64,000 nucleotides of DNA from Phialocephala subalpina. Its lineage: Eukaryota > Ascomycota > Leotiomycetes > Helotiales > Mollisiaceae. Positions 1 through 11,525 of the stretch are shown here, one piece after another. A program made the translations under genes and the position numbers. Positions within the stretch are counted from its first letter, which is position 1. Each line of letters starts with the position of its first letter. The notes under the pieces are model-generated. The model saw only the letters and a program-made list of their open reading frames with translations, made no database searches and was not told the origin of the DNA. Where the stretch lies: assembly GCA_900073065.1 (NCBI GenBank), contig FJOG01000010.1, positions 247,022-311,021 of the forward strand. The letters run 5' to 3'.

Positions 1-507
1 CGCCATTCTTCTGGACATATGACACATATGGCAATATCGCAATCGCAATCACAACAGCAAACTTCTATCGCCTATTCACATCAAGATTATTTTCCGTTGA
101 CGCCCCAATTGTCACGAGAAGCACAGGGCTTGATGGGATCCACACTCGATCAGAGCAACCCGATGAATTCGATGCTGATGGCCGGAAGCGGCAATCTGAC
201 GAGTACTTGGTATGATTTTGGTCTTTCTCAACCAACGCCAGCTGAGAATGTTCCTAGGCATCAGGTACATCCAACTCGCGAAGGGTTATTCACGACTGTC
301 GCCCCGGCTGCTTTGGAGAGCCAGGAAACGAAATTCTTCGATGAAGCCTTCCCAGCCAATACTACCTCTGATACAGCTACTCCTGTTGATGCAGACAACT
401 CCATCTGGGATGACTTTACCAACGTGGACTTCACCGGCGGGGACTTCGCCACCACCGAGGGCTTCAACAACGAGGACTGGACTTGTTTAAAGTCACCAGT
501 ATCTTAG
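1..507 (+). CDS. 3' end of an unrecognised protein (possible transcription factor tail)
   Basis: The reading frame is open from base 1 to the TAG at 505-507, so this is the C-terminal part of a gene that begins outside the window. The visible 168 residues are low in complexity: a Gln/Ser-rich stretch, then a Thr/Asp/Phe-rich acidic tail with WDDF and FNNEDW motifs. Such tails occur in fungal Zn2Cys6 regulators, where acidic aromatic segments act in activation, but no DNA-binding domain is visible, so that identity is only a guess. There is no splice-site need within the window. Confidence 0.5.
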   Translation, partial: RHSSGHMTHMAISQSQSQQQTSIAYSHQDYFPLTPQLSREAQGLMGSTLDQSNPMNSMLMAGSGNLTSTWYDFGLSQPTPAENVPRHQVHPTREGLFTTVAPAALESQETKFFDEAFPANTTSDTATPVDADNSIWDDFTNVDFTGGDFATTEGFNNEDWTCLKSPVS

Positions 508-1271
508 CCATAGAGGAAAGCTGCTGCTCTGCAAGATACACCCACTGGCAATGCCACACTCAGCATTTCTAATGTTCTCGCTTTGGTGGGACTTTCTCAA
601 CCTTGACTAAGTTGCGTTAAGCTGCTTTGCCGCTTCGTCTTCGCGCTCCGCTGATCCGCAATCACTAATACTAGTCAGCGCGGCTATTCAGAGACAACGG
701 TCTGAGAATGTCCCGGCAAAGCTGGTACAATGAAATCGCTATCCGTTGCTCGCTCAACGTAACAATTCGATTGTATTATACCTTATACATGTTCCACTCT
801 TCTTCGGGTTTGGTTTGGTTTCGGTTCGGCGTTGTTGGTGTCTTCGACGAGATACCACATACATATTGGCGTACTGGTCTTCTTCTTTTGTTACGGGAAT
901 CGGGATTGGGAACATCCATGAGGGATACATAGAGTAGTTGCATTATTGCGTTGGGAAGGAGCATCTTTTAGGGTGCAAAGGTTTCTGGGTTTGGGAACGT
1001 AAGATACTGCTGTTATTAAATACGTTTTCACGACTATCATGATGTTCTGATGTTGAGTAAATCCAGCTTTGGGTTTGGATGAACATTTTCTGTTTACATC
1101 TGTACCCGGTGTGGCGGATTCGCCTTGGTATATTTTCAGTAGCATTTATAAACATATTTTTCTTTGGTTTCGTTTCGTTCGTTCTATTTGGGTTTTAGGC
1201 GTGTTGGATTTGCTCGGGGATAGTGTCAAGGTATTCGGTTGTGTGGGAAGTCATCAAAAGGACATCTCATA
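508..1271. other. gene-free spacer
   Basis: Downstream of the partial gene. Only short overlapping frames without recognisable domains are present. Part is presumably 3' UTR. Confidence 0.5.
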
Positions 1272-1313
1272 TAATAGCCGGTTCCCCTCCTCTGCTCGGT
1301 CCCTCACAGTCGG
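1272..1313 (+). repeat. left terminal inverted repeat of the MITE
   Basis: A 42-bp perfect match to the reverse complement of 1666-1707, including the flanking TA. Confidence 0.9.
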
Positions 1314-1705
1314 TGGAAGCAAGTGTCTCTAGTAAGCAAGTGTCGCCTCACCAAAATAAGCCTCAATTTTATCGCTTTTTGTCGTATTTTAAGTACTAAA
1401 AATATGAATAATTTAACCACTTTTTGGATACACTATTTAAAAATTAATATTAAGTATTTACTTATATAAATCTATAGTTTTTATAATTTAAATTAATGAT
1501 TTTAATACGTGGGTGATTTAAAATGTGTATTTTAATGTGATTTTCGAGTTGTGCGCCCGCAATTTTTAGTGCGCAAAATCGCATTTTGTGCACTACTTTA
1601 ATTTTGGTGAGGAACTCCATACAAATTGAGTAGCGACACTTGCTTACCAGAGCCATTTGCTTACGCCGACTGTGAGGGACCGAGCAGAGGAGGGGAACCG
1701 GCTAT
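1274..1705. mobile_element. MITE-like element with long terminal inverted repeats, TA-flanked
   Basis: A 432-bp non-coding element. Positions 1272-1313 are the exact reverse complement of 1666-1707; the ends read ATAGCCGGTTCCCC inward, and a TA dinucleotide sits on each side (1272-1273 and 1706-1707), as expected for a Tc1/mariner-type target duplication. Homology between the arms continues imperfectly about 35 bp further in (for example GTAAGCAAGTGTCGC on the left and its complement on the right). The centre (about 1370-1530) is strongly AT-rich and has no transposase. It would depend on a transposase supplied elsewhere. Confidence 0.85.
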
Positions 1706-1707
1706 TA
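1666..1707 (-). repeat. right terminal inverted repeat of the MITE
   Basis: A 42-bp perfect inverted copy of 1272-1313, including the flanking TA. Confidence 0.9.
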
Positions 1708-4700
1708 GTTAACTCTTAGTATGTGATACTGAGAAGCTTATAGAGAATTAACAGTAAAGATTAAACCTTTTAATCGTCCTTTTCTACTTCCTTGATATGT
1801 CCAATTGTGAAGTTGTGATGAATTTCAGCACCAGCAATGTTCAACAGGACCTCACTTTGTCCGGAGCTTTGCTTGAATCTCACTTCGGGCCCTTGAATGA
1901 ATGTGTAAATGTCAGGAGGCTTCAAGATCTATTTCATTCTGCAAATAAGATTCTAAATATCTGGCATTGTACACCACCCCCATTTCTTCTACTTTCATCT
2001 CATCTTCGAAATGCAAAAAATTAAGTCCTCAATTGCCCTCCTCACATCTCAACACCTCACCGCCAACACCTCACCGTCAATACCTCTACCTCCCCAACTC
2101 CAACAGCGCGTAACGTTAACCCTGCCATGCCTTCTTCCCCTCGATGCCATTATTTACCCTCTGTCGCATTACACAGCAGGGTAGCAAAGTAAGCTCCACA
2201 ATAGTTTGACGTACTTTCTTTACCTTGAACTCTGTCACCTTTTTTTTTATTTTAAGAAAAGCCTGGATCGATATTGCACATCAATCTGGCAGTATGTCAG
2301 AGATTTGAAAACTCGGAGCTCAAGAAGCACGTTAATGGCACAGTGTTCTGGGGTCTCTCTAACTTGAGCACTGGAAAGCACGTCAACCTCAACTTACTGT
2401 GTTCTAGAGCCTTGACGACTTGAGGTTGAAAAGTCGAGAAGGCCCGAATGCTTAATTTACTACCACCTACTAGTAACTAAAGTACGTATCTTCTGAGACA
2501 AATTCTGGGTTTCGGTGATGTCTGGTATCGCCGACGTAGAGTTTTCGTGCTAGAAGTGGTCCGTCTGGGGAGTAAGTATATGCTTGGCACCGGTGTAAAA
2601 CCGGGTTCGATATATTATTCAGCTCCTTCAACCCCTACGGCTGGGTTGGGTGAATCCAATGGCGTTATTGCTTGGCATTAAGCTCATAGAAGATTTAAAG
2701 GCGTGGATAAATAGGTATGAGTAGCTACAAAAAGGACCGAGATGCGTTGCAAAGCTAGGTGATGTGAGGCTTTCTAGCTCCCCTGACGTACGTCTTTTTC
2801 ATCCCGTTCCTGACGCGGTTTTCAGACGAGAGGAAACGTGTGCTTGATGAAGGAAGCGATAGGCCAATTGCTGAGACGGAACTTTTCCCTCTGACGTTGA
2901 GTTCCTATAGTTCCTGACGTGGTGCTGGTCTGGGCAAGAATCTTCTTGGCAAACGCAATTTAGGGGTCTGACGTGGGTTCGAACTTTCTCCCTTGGAGCA
3001 AGGCAAACAATGGTGTATCTGAACCGGGAAAACAGCGTGTGCGATTGTGGTCGAGACTCGAAAGCGATGGTGTCCGTTGATGTTGACGGATGGAGTCCTC
3101 GCTGTCACCTGACATATGATCTCTCAAGCTCCCGGCATTGACCGGAGGCATGCCGTAGCTCGCTGTTCATGGCGAAGTGAAGTCGATTTGAGGTCAATTA
3201 AGGGGCAGCAGCCTCGTCAGTTTGCTGAGTTGTTGTAGCTTGATGAGAACTTGGCGCTGAGACCCTTGTGTGGAGAATCGTTGTCAGAAAAGGCTCAAAG
3301 GGTAAAGGTAGACTGTGTTCTAGTTTAGCGATGCCCGAGCTTCGATGAGTCTAGGTCAAATTAGTTTGGCGAGCACTTGGGAGGTGGTTCCAGAGGCTAT
3401 TCGAGTTTGGGGACATGTCGTCAGAAAGCTTGGAGAGACGGGATGGCCTGCTCTCTAGTCAGCCTCTTCTGAACTTCGTGGGTGTTGGAACTTGATAAGG
3501 TAGGGCAGTTGAGGACAATTTAATAAACGCCGAGAGGCTGACCCACGGAACCTGGGCAGCCTCCTTACTGTATTTGAAGTTGGGCTGAAGAGCGAAGTTG
3601 AAAAGACGATGGCGTGCTGTAGCGGCACTGAACACCATCGCTCGGTGCTGAACCTTGCTGCAGACATTCTTCCAAATATCCATATAAGATAAAAAGTGCT
3701 TAGACGAATGCAAATAATTCGTCGAGGAGGAAATTGGTAGATATCAGACATAAAACTTTTTTGATTTGCTTCTCGAGACACAGACAAAAGCTTTCTTGCG
3801 AACTCTCTGAAAGCAGATAAAGAGTTCTTAGGACGGTAGAAAGAAGCGTTAATGGAGTAAGTGCAGACCCGAGTTCGTCGTAAAAAGTCCTGAACCAAAG
3901 CCGGAGCTATTAGCAAGGGAGCTTAGCACTTTAGTGAGGCTTAGCGATACTACCAGCGTAGTCATAGTTATTGAGTGCAGGACCGCTTCGTGAAAACTTG
4001 CCTTCTGCTCGATGAATTATGGGAACGGAAGAAGCTGAATTCTGAGTTAACGCACATCCAACGCAGAAAGGAAACTCTTAGCTGCGTCTAAGCGGAAGAT
4101 AAGCTGCTTCGGTCGTGACTCCTGTCGCGAGTCGTGCCAAGAGGGGACTTAGCTGATGAAAACTGTGATGGATGTGTTGCGATTTGGGTATAATCTGGGT
4201 TGCTGAGTAAGTATGATGGATGGTCTGCTTTGCTAGTGCTAGACTTACCAAAGTCTGGGGGAGCGACCCATGCGTAGCTTCCTTGCGAATGAGTCCATTG
4301 GCCATCATGTTTTGCAGCCTCACATGGAAAGGTTGGAATGCTCAAGTAGCACAGGAGTCGCCAGTTAGGATGTCTGGACCGAACAGGTGGGGTCAATGAC
4401 CAGGTCCTATTCCTGCTCCTGTCCACTGCCTTTGGTACAGTATCAAGTTAACCCGTCGGTGCGATGCTCCACTCCTCAGGCTGGCAACAGCCTTGACACT
4501 TGGGGGCTGTTCCGTATTGTTTTGGTAAACAATAGTTTCTGTTGAGACATGTCGGATAATGATACGAATCCGCTATCCTTTGGCTCTAAGAAATGGAGTA
4601 GAACGTTACATAAGTCAGTTACCATTCGTGAGCTCAAGGGTGCTTCAGGAGGAATCGCACATACTCTCTCTCTCTATCTTGGCGTACAAGACTAGGTGAC

Positions 4701-5133
4701 TTCTGATTAACCTATTGTTATTGTAGTTCCCTGGACAAATCTCGACCTTGCTAATGTCTAACGCTCGTAGAGCGGCTGAAGACCGCTGAGAGCTACAAGA
4801 TCAGATAGAGTCTTTTGAGATTAGTACACTTGCTTGAACGAGTACGGCGCATTAGATTGCAAGAAGACAAGTCTTTGGCCTTAGGATGAGGATATCCTAT
4901 CCCCCAAACAAAGAACAGAGAACATGACATAGAGCAAAGACTTCTGCTCCCGGGTGTCAAACGTTCCTATAGTTCCGGCCAATTTCATGATAGCAAGACT
5001 CAGCCGGTGAGACATCACTCTTTAAGAACAAGAATCCCGAATCCGCCGCATTACAGAAAATTGGTTGTCAAATCTCCTTGAACCTATAAACAATTTTCAA
5101 TGTACAAAGTGCTAAAAGGAAGTATTCTGTGCA
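1708..5133. other. 3.4-kb stretch with no supported gene
   Basis: Both strands contain only short frames. The longest (3455-3916, minus, 153 codons) has no recognisable domain, no convincing flanking splice sites and ordinary composition. I see no transposon protein or tRNA. Part of it near 5.1 kb must hold the 3' UTR of the minus-strand complex I gene. Confidence 0.5.
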
Positions 5134-6034
<901 letters not shown>

Positions 6035-6414
6035 GATGTGGTCGCTCGTGGCAATGTTGTTGAAGAGAGGTGGACTTGAGGTCGTCATGAATGTTGAAAG
6101 TACGGAAGTCCAATCCAAGTAATGCGCCAAATATGATTGGCTGCCAGCAGAGAGCTCCAATTGCCACCAACACTTTCAATTATGATCAAAGAATTGCAGA
6201 ATTCGACCTAGTACGCCGCAATATGTATCATTATTAGATATTATAAGCATACCAGCCTTCAACGTTGAGCCGCAGCATTTTGAAATGTGTTAGAGACACG
6301 TGACCGTGAACTACACTAAAAGTTTAAAGAGCTTCAACCTGCAAGTGGACATCATCAAACTCAGGCTTCTCATTCCGCGCAAAACACACTCCCCGAACTC
6401 CCACAAATCTCAAA
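6035..6414. promoter_or_regulatory. bidirectional promoter between two complex I genes, with CCAAT boxes
   Basis: The 380-bp interval separates divergent start codons of the 23-kDa subunit and the acyl carrier protein. Three CCAAT pentamers are seen close together: 6110-6114 (+), 6136-6140 (as ATTGG) and 6157-6161 (+). CCAAT is the site of the HAP2/3/5 complex, which activates respiratory genes in fungi. Use of these boxes here is inference. Confidence 0.5.
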
Positions 6415-7083
6415 ATGTTCCGAACAGCCCTCCTCAGATCAGCACGCAGTGCTACAAGCCAAGCCGTCCGAAGCTCTGCTGCAATTGCACGCCCCAGTCT
6501 CTCGAGCTTTGTTGTCACAAAGTCCCGATTCGCCCCGGCTGCCTTCCAGGCTGCCAGATGTTACTCCGCCGCTGCAGGTCTCTCAAAGCCAGAAGTTGAG
6601 GGCAGAATAGTTGATCTATTGAAAAACTTCGATAAGGTTGGTGGTGTGTAATACTCTAGGAAGTTGTTGCTAACATTTGCAGGTCTCCGATGCATCGAAG
6701 GTAGACTGAATACTTCGCTTTCTTACCGATGGAGGTTGACATATTATAGCTTTCACCTACTTCACACTTCTCGAATGATCTTGGGTTGGACAGCTTGGAT
6801 ACTGTTGAGGTTGTCATGGCTATCGAGGAGGTCAGTACACGGACATAAGCAGAAATTCGGCCGGATTCTAACATTGGGTATAGGAGTTTAGTATTGAGAT
6901 CCCAGATAAGGAGGCAGATGCTATTCACAGTGGTATGTTTACCAGCAAGCTATTGGAATATTTATGCTAATATCTATCACAGTCGACAAGGCCGTCGAGT
7001 ACATTCTTGCGCAGCCAGATGGTAAGACTAGTTTCACATATCAAGCCGAAGGTTCCTTTTGCTAACAAGTTCTAGCTCACTGA
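6415..7083 (+). CDS. mitochondrial acyl carrier protein (complex I subunit NDUFAB1)
   Basis: Six exons: 6415-6636, 6683-6700, 6750-6830, 6884-6932, 6983-7021 and 7076-7083; the product is 138 residues. Exon 1 encodes an Arg/Ser/Ala-rich mitochondrial presequence ending near RCYSAAAG. The 4'-phosphopantetheine attachment motif is DLGLDSLDTVEVV, with Ser95 as the prosthetic-group site, followed by the acidic helix AIEEEFSIEIPDKEAD typical of ACPs. The protein carries acyl chains in mitochondrial fatty acid synthesis (lipoate supply), binds LYR proteins for Fe-S assembly and is a structural subunit of complex I. Two exons are extremely small: 18 nt (six codons) and a final 8 nt that supplies only the last residues and the stop. 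Confidence 0.93.
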
Positions 7084-7635
7084 ACGTTCCTGCTTTGTAT
7101 ATTAGAAAGGTTATGGGAGAGGGAAAACGGGGAATGATGCGCAGGAAAGAAACATGGCCATTGAACGACAATCTATGGGGGGTATTCTGTACAGATCAAT
7201 ATACCCATCGAGGTATATCGATTCTATGCACCTGTAAAAATGCTTAGAAACACTTTCCTCTACCATCGACATGTTTTTGACAAGTGAAATTGAAGGCCTA
7301 AAAGTTCGGGCTCACCAGCTCGAATTCCTGACAGCCACTAGCCTCGCCCCCATGCGCTAAACCTTATCCCTGCGAACCTGAACTTCACAAGAATATCCCT
7401 TCCAGCGACACTTCTACCCCGCCGACTTTTAATGCGAAAGAACAACAATTATCGACTCGAGATCTTGAGCTTTACAAGGCCCTAGTGTGTTGGATTGGCA
7501 AATCAGGGAGTTTACAGTGTGCATGGGCAATACGGAGACCTTTTGTCTCACTCGTATGCCGCATAGGACGAATTTCCCCTTTGCACACATTCTCGGCCTT
7601 ACCTCGCCATAAAACACCCATCACAATCGCCCACA
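7084..7635. other. intergenic spacer
   Basis: 3' UTR of the ACP gene and the upstream region of VPS74. No other gene is visible. Confidence 0.5.
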
Positions 7636-8881
7636 ATGTCGTCGGGACTCACTCGAAGGAGAGGCGGAGGCGGAGGTGGTGGAAGCGGCGACAATGAGAA
7701 CGGAGAGTCGAGTCGCGTGGCATCTCCTGTGCCCAAGGCTGGCTCTTCTCGTGATACCGGCGGACCAGAAACTTCCTACGAGAGCGGCGAGAATGGACAC
7801 AAGATCGCGTTTGACCCAAGAGATATCAGTGAGAGTGCGGAGAGGAGCAAGCAGCCCAAGTTGACGCTCATGGAGGAAGTGCTGTTGCTAGGACTGAAAG
7901 ACAAGCAGGTAAGTGTTGCCTTGAGGAGGAATGGAATTCACATTTGCATTGATCTAATTGAGTCTAGGGATACCTCTCTTTCTGGAATGATAACATCTCA
8001 TATGCGCTCCGAGGATGCATTGTCATTGAGCTTGCTTTCAGAGGGCGCGTGAGCATGCAGAAGGATTCCTCCAGACGGCGATTCCCCTTGGCAGACCGAG
8101 TAATTGAGGTTATCGACGACACATTGACTGGCGAAGTCCTTCTCGATGAAGCACTTAAGATGATGAAGGCGAGTGAGAAGATGAGTGTCAGCTCGTGGAT
8201 TGACTTGATGAGCGGTATGTCTCCCCTATGCCTAATCCAAGCATCCTGAAGAAGCAATTTCTGACTTCTGAAATGTATAGGAGAAACATGGAACCTTATG
8301 AAGATTGGCTACCAATTGAAGCAAGTTCGGGAACGTTTGGCAAAGGGCTTGGTTGACAAGGGAATCCTCCGAACCGAAAAGCGAAACTTCCTCCTCTTCG
8401 ATATGGCCACCCACCCTGTAGCTGATGGAGGAGCAAAGGAGGAGATCCGAAGAAGAGTGCGAAATGTTCTGACTCAACGAACCGTTGTGTTGCCAGGAAG
8501 CCAATTTCTCCCAGAGAACCTCGAATTCAGATACATCCGTACCATTGCAATGGTGTGTGCGGCATACGCTGCCAATGTGCTTGAGAATGCACTTGCTACC
8601 TTGGGACATGAGGCTAGAGAACGAGCATTTGCTCAGGTGGATGAATTATTGGCCGAATACAGCCAATGGCCATTCGGAAAGAGGGCTGGTGGATCTTCTG
8701 GTGTTGGTGCAAACTTGGGACAAGTTATTGGCGAGGAGGTTTCGAATGGCAAGGATAAGGAATTGCAACTCGAGGTAAGTTCACTTGTATTATCGTTCGT
8801 TTGTACAGCGAGACCTAACTCTTCTCCTAGGTCGTAGCAGCATGTCTGAGTGTTTTCACAAGACTGGACTCTTTGCTTTAG
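7636..8881 (+). CDS. VPS74: Vps74/GOLPH3 PI4P-binding Golgi glycosyltransferase retention factor
   Basis: Four exons: 7636-7908, 7968-8214, 8281-8774 and 8831-8881; 354 residues. After a Gly/Ser-rich, probably disordered N-terminus (about 1-75), the GPP34 domain starts at [19 protein letters not shown] and runs to the end ([14 protein letters not shown]). In this family the domain binds phosphatidylinositol 4-phosphate on Golgi membranes and the cytosolic tails of glycosyltransferases, loading them into COPI vesicles. The tail VFTRLDSLL and the segment [13 protein letters not shown] [17 protein letters not shown] are typical. A short last exon of 51 nt completes the C-terminal helix. It converges with RRP14, leaving about 420 bp between stops. 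Confidence 0.93.
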
Positions 8882-9302
8882 GGTGGCAGGCAGGCGTAAC
8901 ATTGAAAACGGAGCACGGAAAGGCTTGGTGAAACACTTCTATATTGTCGTAATACACCGGACAGTTTTCCCCAAAATACCAGAGCGAAACTTACGAAAAA
9001 CTCGCTCGCGTGGGCTGCAAATGCTGGGTGAATTTTGCGAGTAGGCTTTTGCTCTATTCGAATCTCGCTCTTTGTGTACAAATATAGCGGTGCGTTGATG
9101 GTTAGGATGAACCAATTCATGCTGGTGCTGGCAAATCTGATAGATACGCAAGGGGTGAAGTCGTAGACTAAATGGATCACAGTACGAAGAGCAGTTAGGA
9201 GCACGACATTTAACCACACACGGCTGGACATTCCACGTTTACATACAGTAATACGGTGAGCCACTTTCGTAGCAAGAATCAATTACACTTCCACTGCCAA
9301 CC
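8882..9302. other. convergent intergenic region
   Basis: Between the stop codons of VPS74 (+) and RRP14 (-). It presumably holds both 3' UTRs; nothing else is seen. Confidence 0.5.
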
Positions 9303-10978
9303 TCACTTTCGCTTGCCAGAACCAAAGCTACCCTCGAAACCCGGTCTGCTCTTGACCCTAGGCTTCTTCGACTTCACCGACTTGCCCTTTCCTTTTCCTT
9401 TGCCTTTCGACCCCTTCTCGTCTCTCCTCTTCTGCAAATTCTCTTCTCTCTTCTTCTGCTTCATCGCTTGGCTCTTGGCTACACCCTCCTTCCTCTCCGT
9501 CCATTCCTTCTCACTCTTCTTCTTCGCCTTTTCTTTCCGCTTCAGGGTTTTCTTCAGTAAAGAAGTGTCGTCCCTAACCTTCTCGCCGTGTGCTCTCTTC
9601 TTGGCATTGAGCCATAAGTCTTTCTCCTCAATGTCCGCCCTCTTCTCCTCATCGAGTCCTGCTATCCGCTTCCTCTTGTTCTCAGAAGCAAGCAACGCGG
9701 TGGCAACATCCTGTGATCCTCGTTTCCGTGGTGCATTTTTCAGAGATGTGAGGTTTTCGGCAAGTTCCTGACCATCGGCAAACGAGACTCGACCGAATGA
9801 GAAGTTGTGTTCTGGGGAATGTATGGCGGGGCTCATCATGCTTGATGCAGGCGAGTCTCGTGCAGATGCAAGAGCAGCTTCCCGATGGGCATCTTCTTCC
9901 TCCTTGGCCTTCATTCGGAGCTCTTTCTTATGTGCCTTTCTCTGCTCCTCCTTCTTTCTTCGTGCCTCGAGGAGTTCCTGTCGGTTCCTTGCGGGTCGCC
10001 CATCTGGTCCGTCTGCCTTTCGTGCAGCTCGGAGAGCTTCTATACGGGCATTTAATCGAGATCGGAGAAGTTCAGGATCTGTTGGGAGTTTAATGTGTTT
10101 GGGAGCGGTCGCGGGAGGAATAACTGAGGACGTGGAGGTATTGGCGCTTGGTTCTGTAGGATTGTCGAAGGTAGGCGAGGGTGGTGAAGGACTGGGAGAG
10201 GCGGATTCGTGTTGTTCTCCTTCATGTTTTTCTTCTAGGCCATCCACTTCAATATGTGCCATCTCATCATCGGCCTGCTCGACATCCTCGGCGACTTGCT
10301 CTTCTCCGCCCTCATCCATGGCATCTGCCTCCTTGTCTTCTGCTTCTTCAAGGGTCACAGGCTCCGAGTCCGCTGCAGCCAGTGATCCATTCACCTTTGC
10401 TTTGCCCTTCTCCTTCTTTTTCAATTTCTTCTCTTGCTTGCGTTCTTGCTTGAGCTTTCGTTGCTCATCGTCGTTCGCTTTCTGTTTCTTGGGGGGGGTT
10501 TCCTTTGCGGCTTGCGTTGTATCCTGATTGCCAGCAATTTTCTGCTTCTTGGACTTCTTCTCCTGTGGTATCCGCAGGCCCTCCTTCGGCTGCTCTTTCT
10601 CCACTCCTTCTATGTCAGATCCTCCCATGTCCTCGAGTTCCTCCAGCTTCCGCTTCCGTGCCCGTTCGTCCATAACATCTTTGGCAGTCTTGGCAGAATC
10701 AGGATCGAGCTTTGCGCGTCGGGCTGCGGCTGCTTGCTCTTTGGTTTGCTTTTTCTTTTTCCATTGATCCTGGAGGTGAGATCAATATATGTTTGTACTG
10801 TGAAGTTGGGGGCTCAAAACATACACTGGTGTCTTCCCCATAGTAGTATTTGGCCGGAATGAGAGATAACAGGCCATCAAAGGCAGCGGCGTGTTCACGC
10901 AATCGATCCTTTACAGTTTGTTAGAGGAGAAACGGTGAATAGCGGGGAAGAAAGTACCTGAAGAGAACTTTCCGCCAT
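9303..10978 (-). CDS. RRP14: Ribosome biogenesis protein Rrp14 (SURF6 family)
   Basis: Three exons: 10978-10958 (seven codons), 10908-10825 and 10769-9303; 523 residues. The N-terminal signature DRLREHAAAFDGLLSLIPAK and YYYGED is the conserved start of the RRP14 N-terminal domain, and the lysine/arginine/glutamate-rich C-terminal half (from about residue 330, ending in KPRVKSRPGFEGSFGSGKRK) is the SURF6 region. In yeast the protein acts in the nucleolus in pre-rRNA processing for both subunits. The very basic C-terminus suits RNA binding and nucleolar targeting, and a long coiled-coil-like charged stretch separates the two domains. The first 7-codon exon was chosen because it supplies the only in-frame ATG before the conserved motif. 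Confidence 0.9.
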
Positions 10979-11525
10979 ATTAGCTACGATTTGCGCAGGG
11001 TTATGCGGGTAGCTATAATGAATCAATCCACTGTCCAAACATGCGTAACACCGTTTCGAATCGTCCTCCAGGTGTATGCTGTCGTTGGTGGTCGATCTTA
11101 ACAAAGTCCAAAAAAGGTTCTTCGATAAAATCTTAGTGCGATTTGAATCTGCCTCGAACTTTCGCTTATGATAAATCACGCGGCTAAGCTTGATAACCTC
11201 ACCCTTGATATTCCACAAACCAACCAAACACAAGACTCAGCCACTTCAAAACGTAAGCAAACTCATCCGCCTTGCTGGACAGGGCAGAATGGAGTTAACT
11301 TTGGCAGACATATGCAAGTACAATGCTTCTTGTGTGAATGCCACGTTTGATGTGGCTAACGGCCTTTGAATCACCATTTCCGACTCACCTACCTCGTCAA
11401 GTCGCATCCACCTTTTTGGCGCTTTTGGCGCATTGCCTGCACGTTCCAGCACAACGGCCAGTAAACTGCTTCTTACTCGTCACATACTCTCTTTCCTGTT
11501 CCTTCTATCTTGCATTCGGCCAGCT
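10979..11525. other. divergent intergenic/promoter region
   Basis: Lies between RRP14 (-) and the proline-rich protein gene (+). No additional gene is supported. Confidence 0.5.

Noticed and set aside
2600..2990. GGGTTCGA motifs suggestive of tRNA T loops
   Set aside because: The required CC and complementary stems are missing at both sites.
3455..3916. 153-codon minus-strand ORF
   Set aside because: No recognisable domain, no supporting splice structure and no sharp composition change; chance frames of this size occur in a 3-kb spacer.
9805..10527. 240-codon plus-strand ORF opposite RRP14
   Set aside because: Ser/Phe-rich antisense reading of the Lys/Glu/Ala-rich RRP14 coding sequence; a shadow frame.
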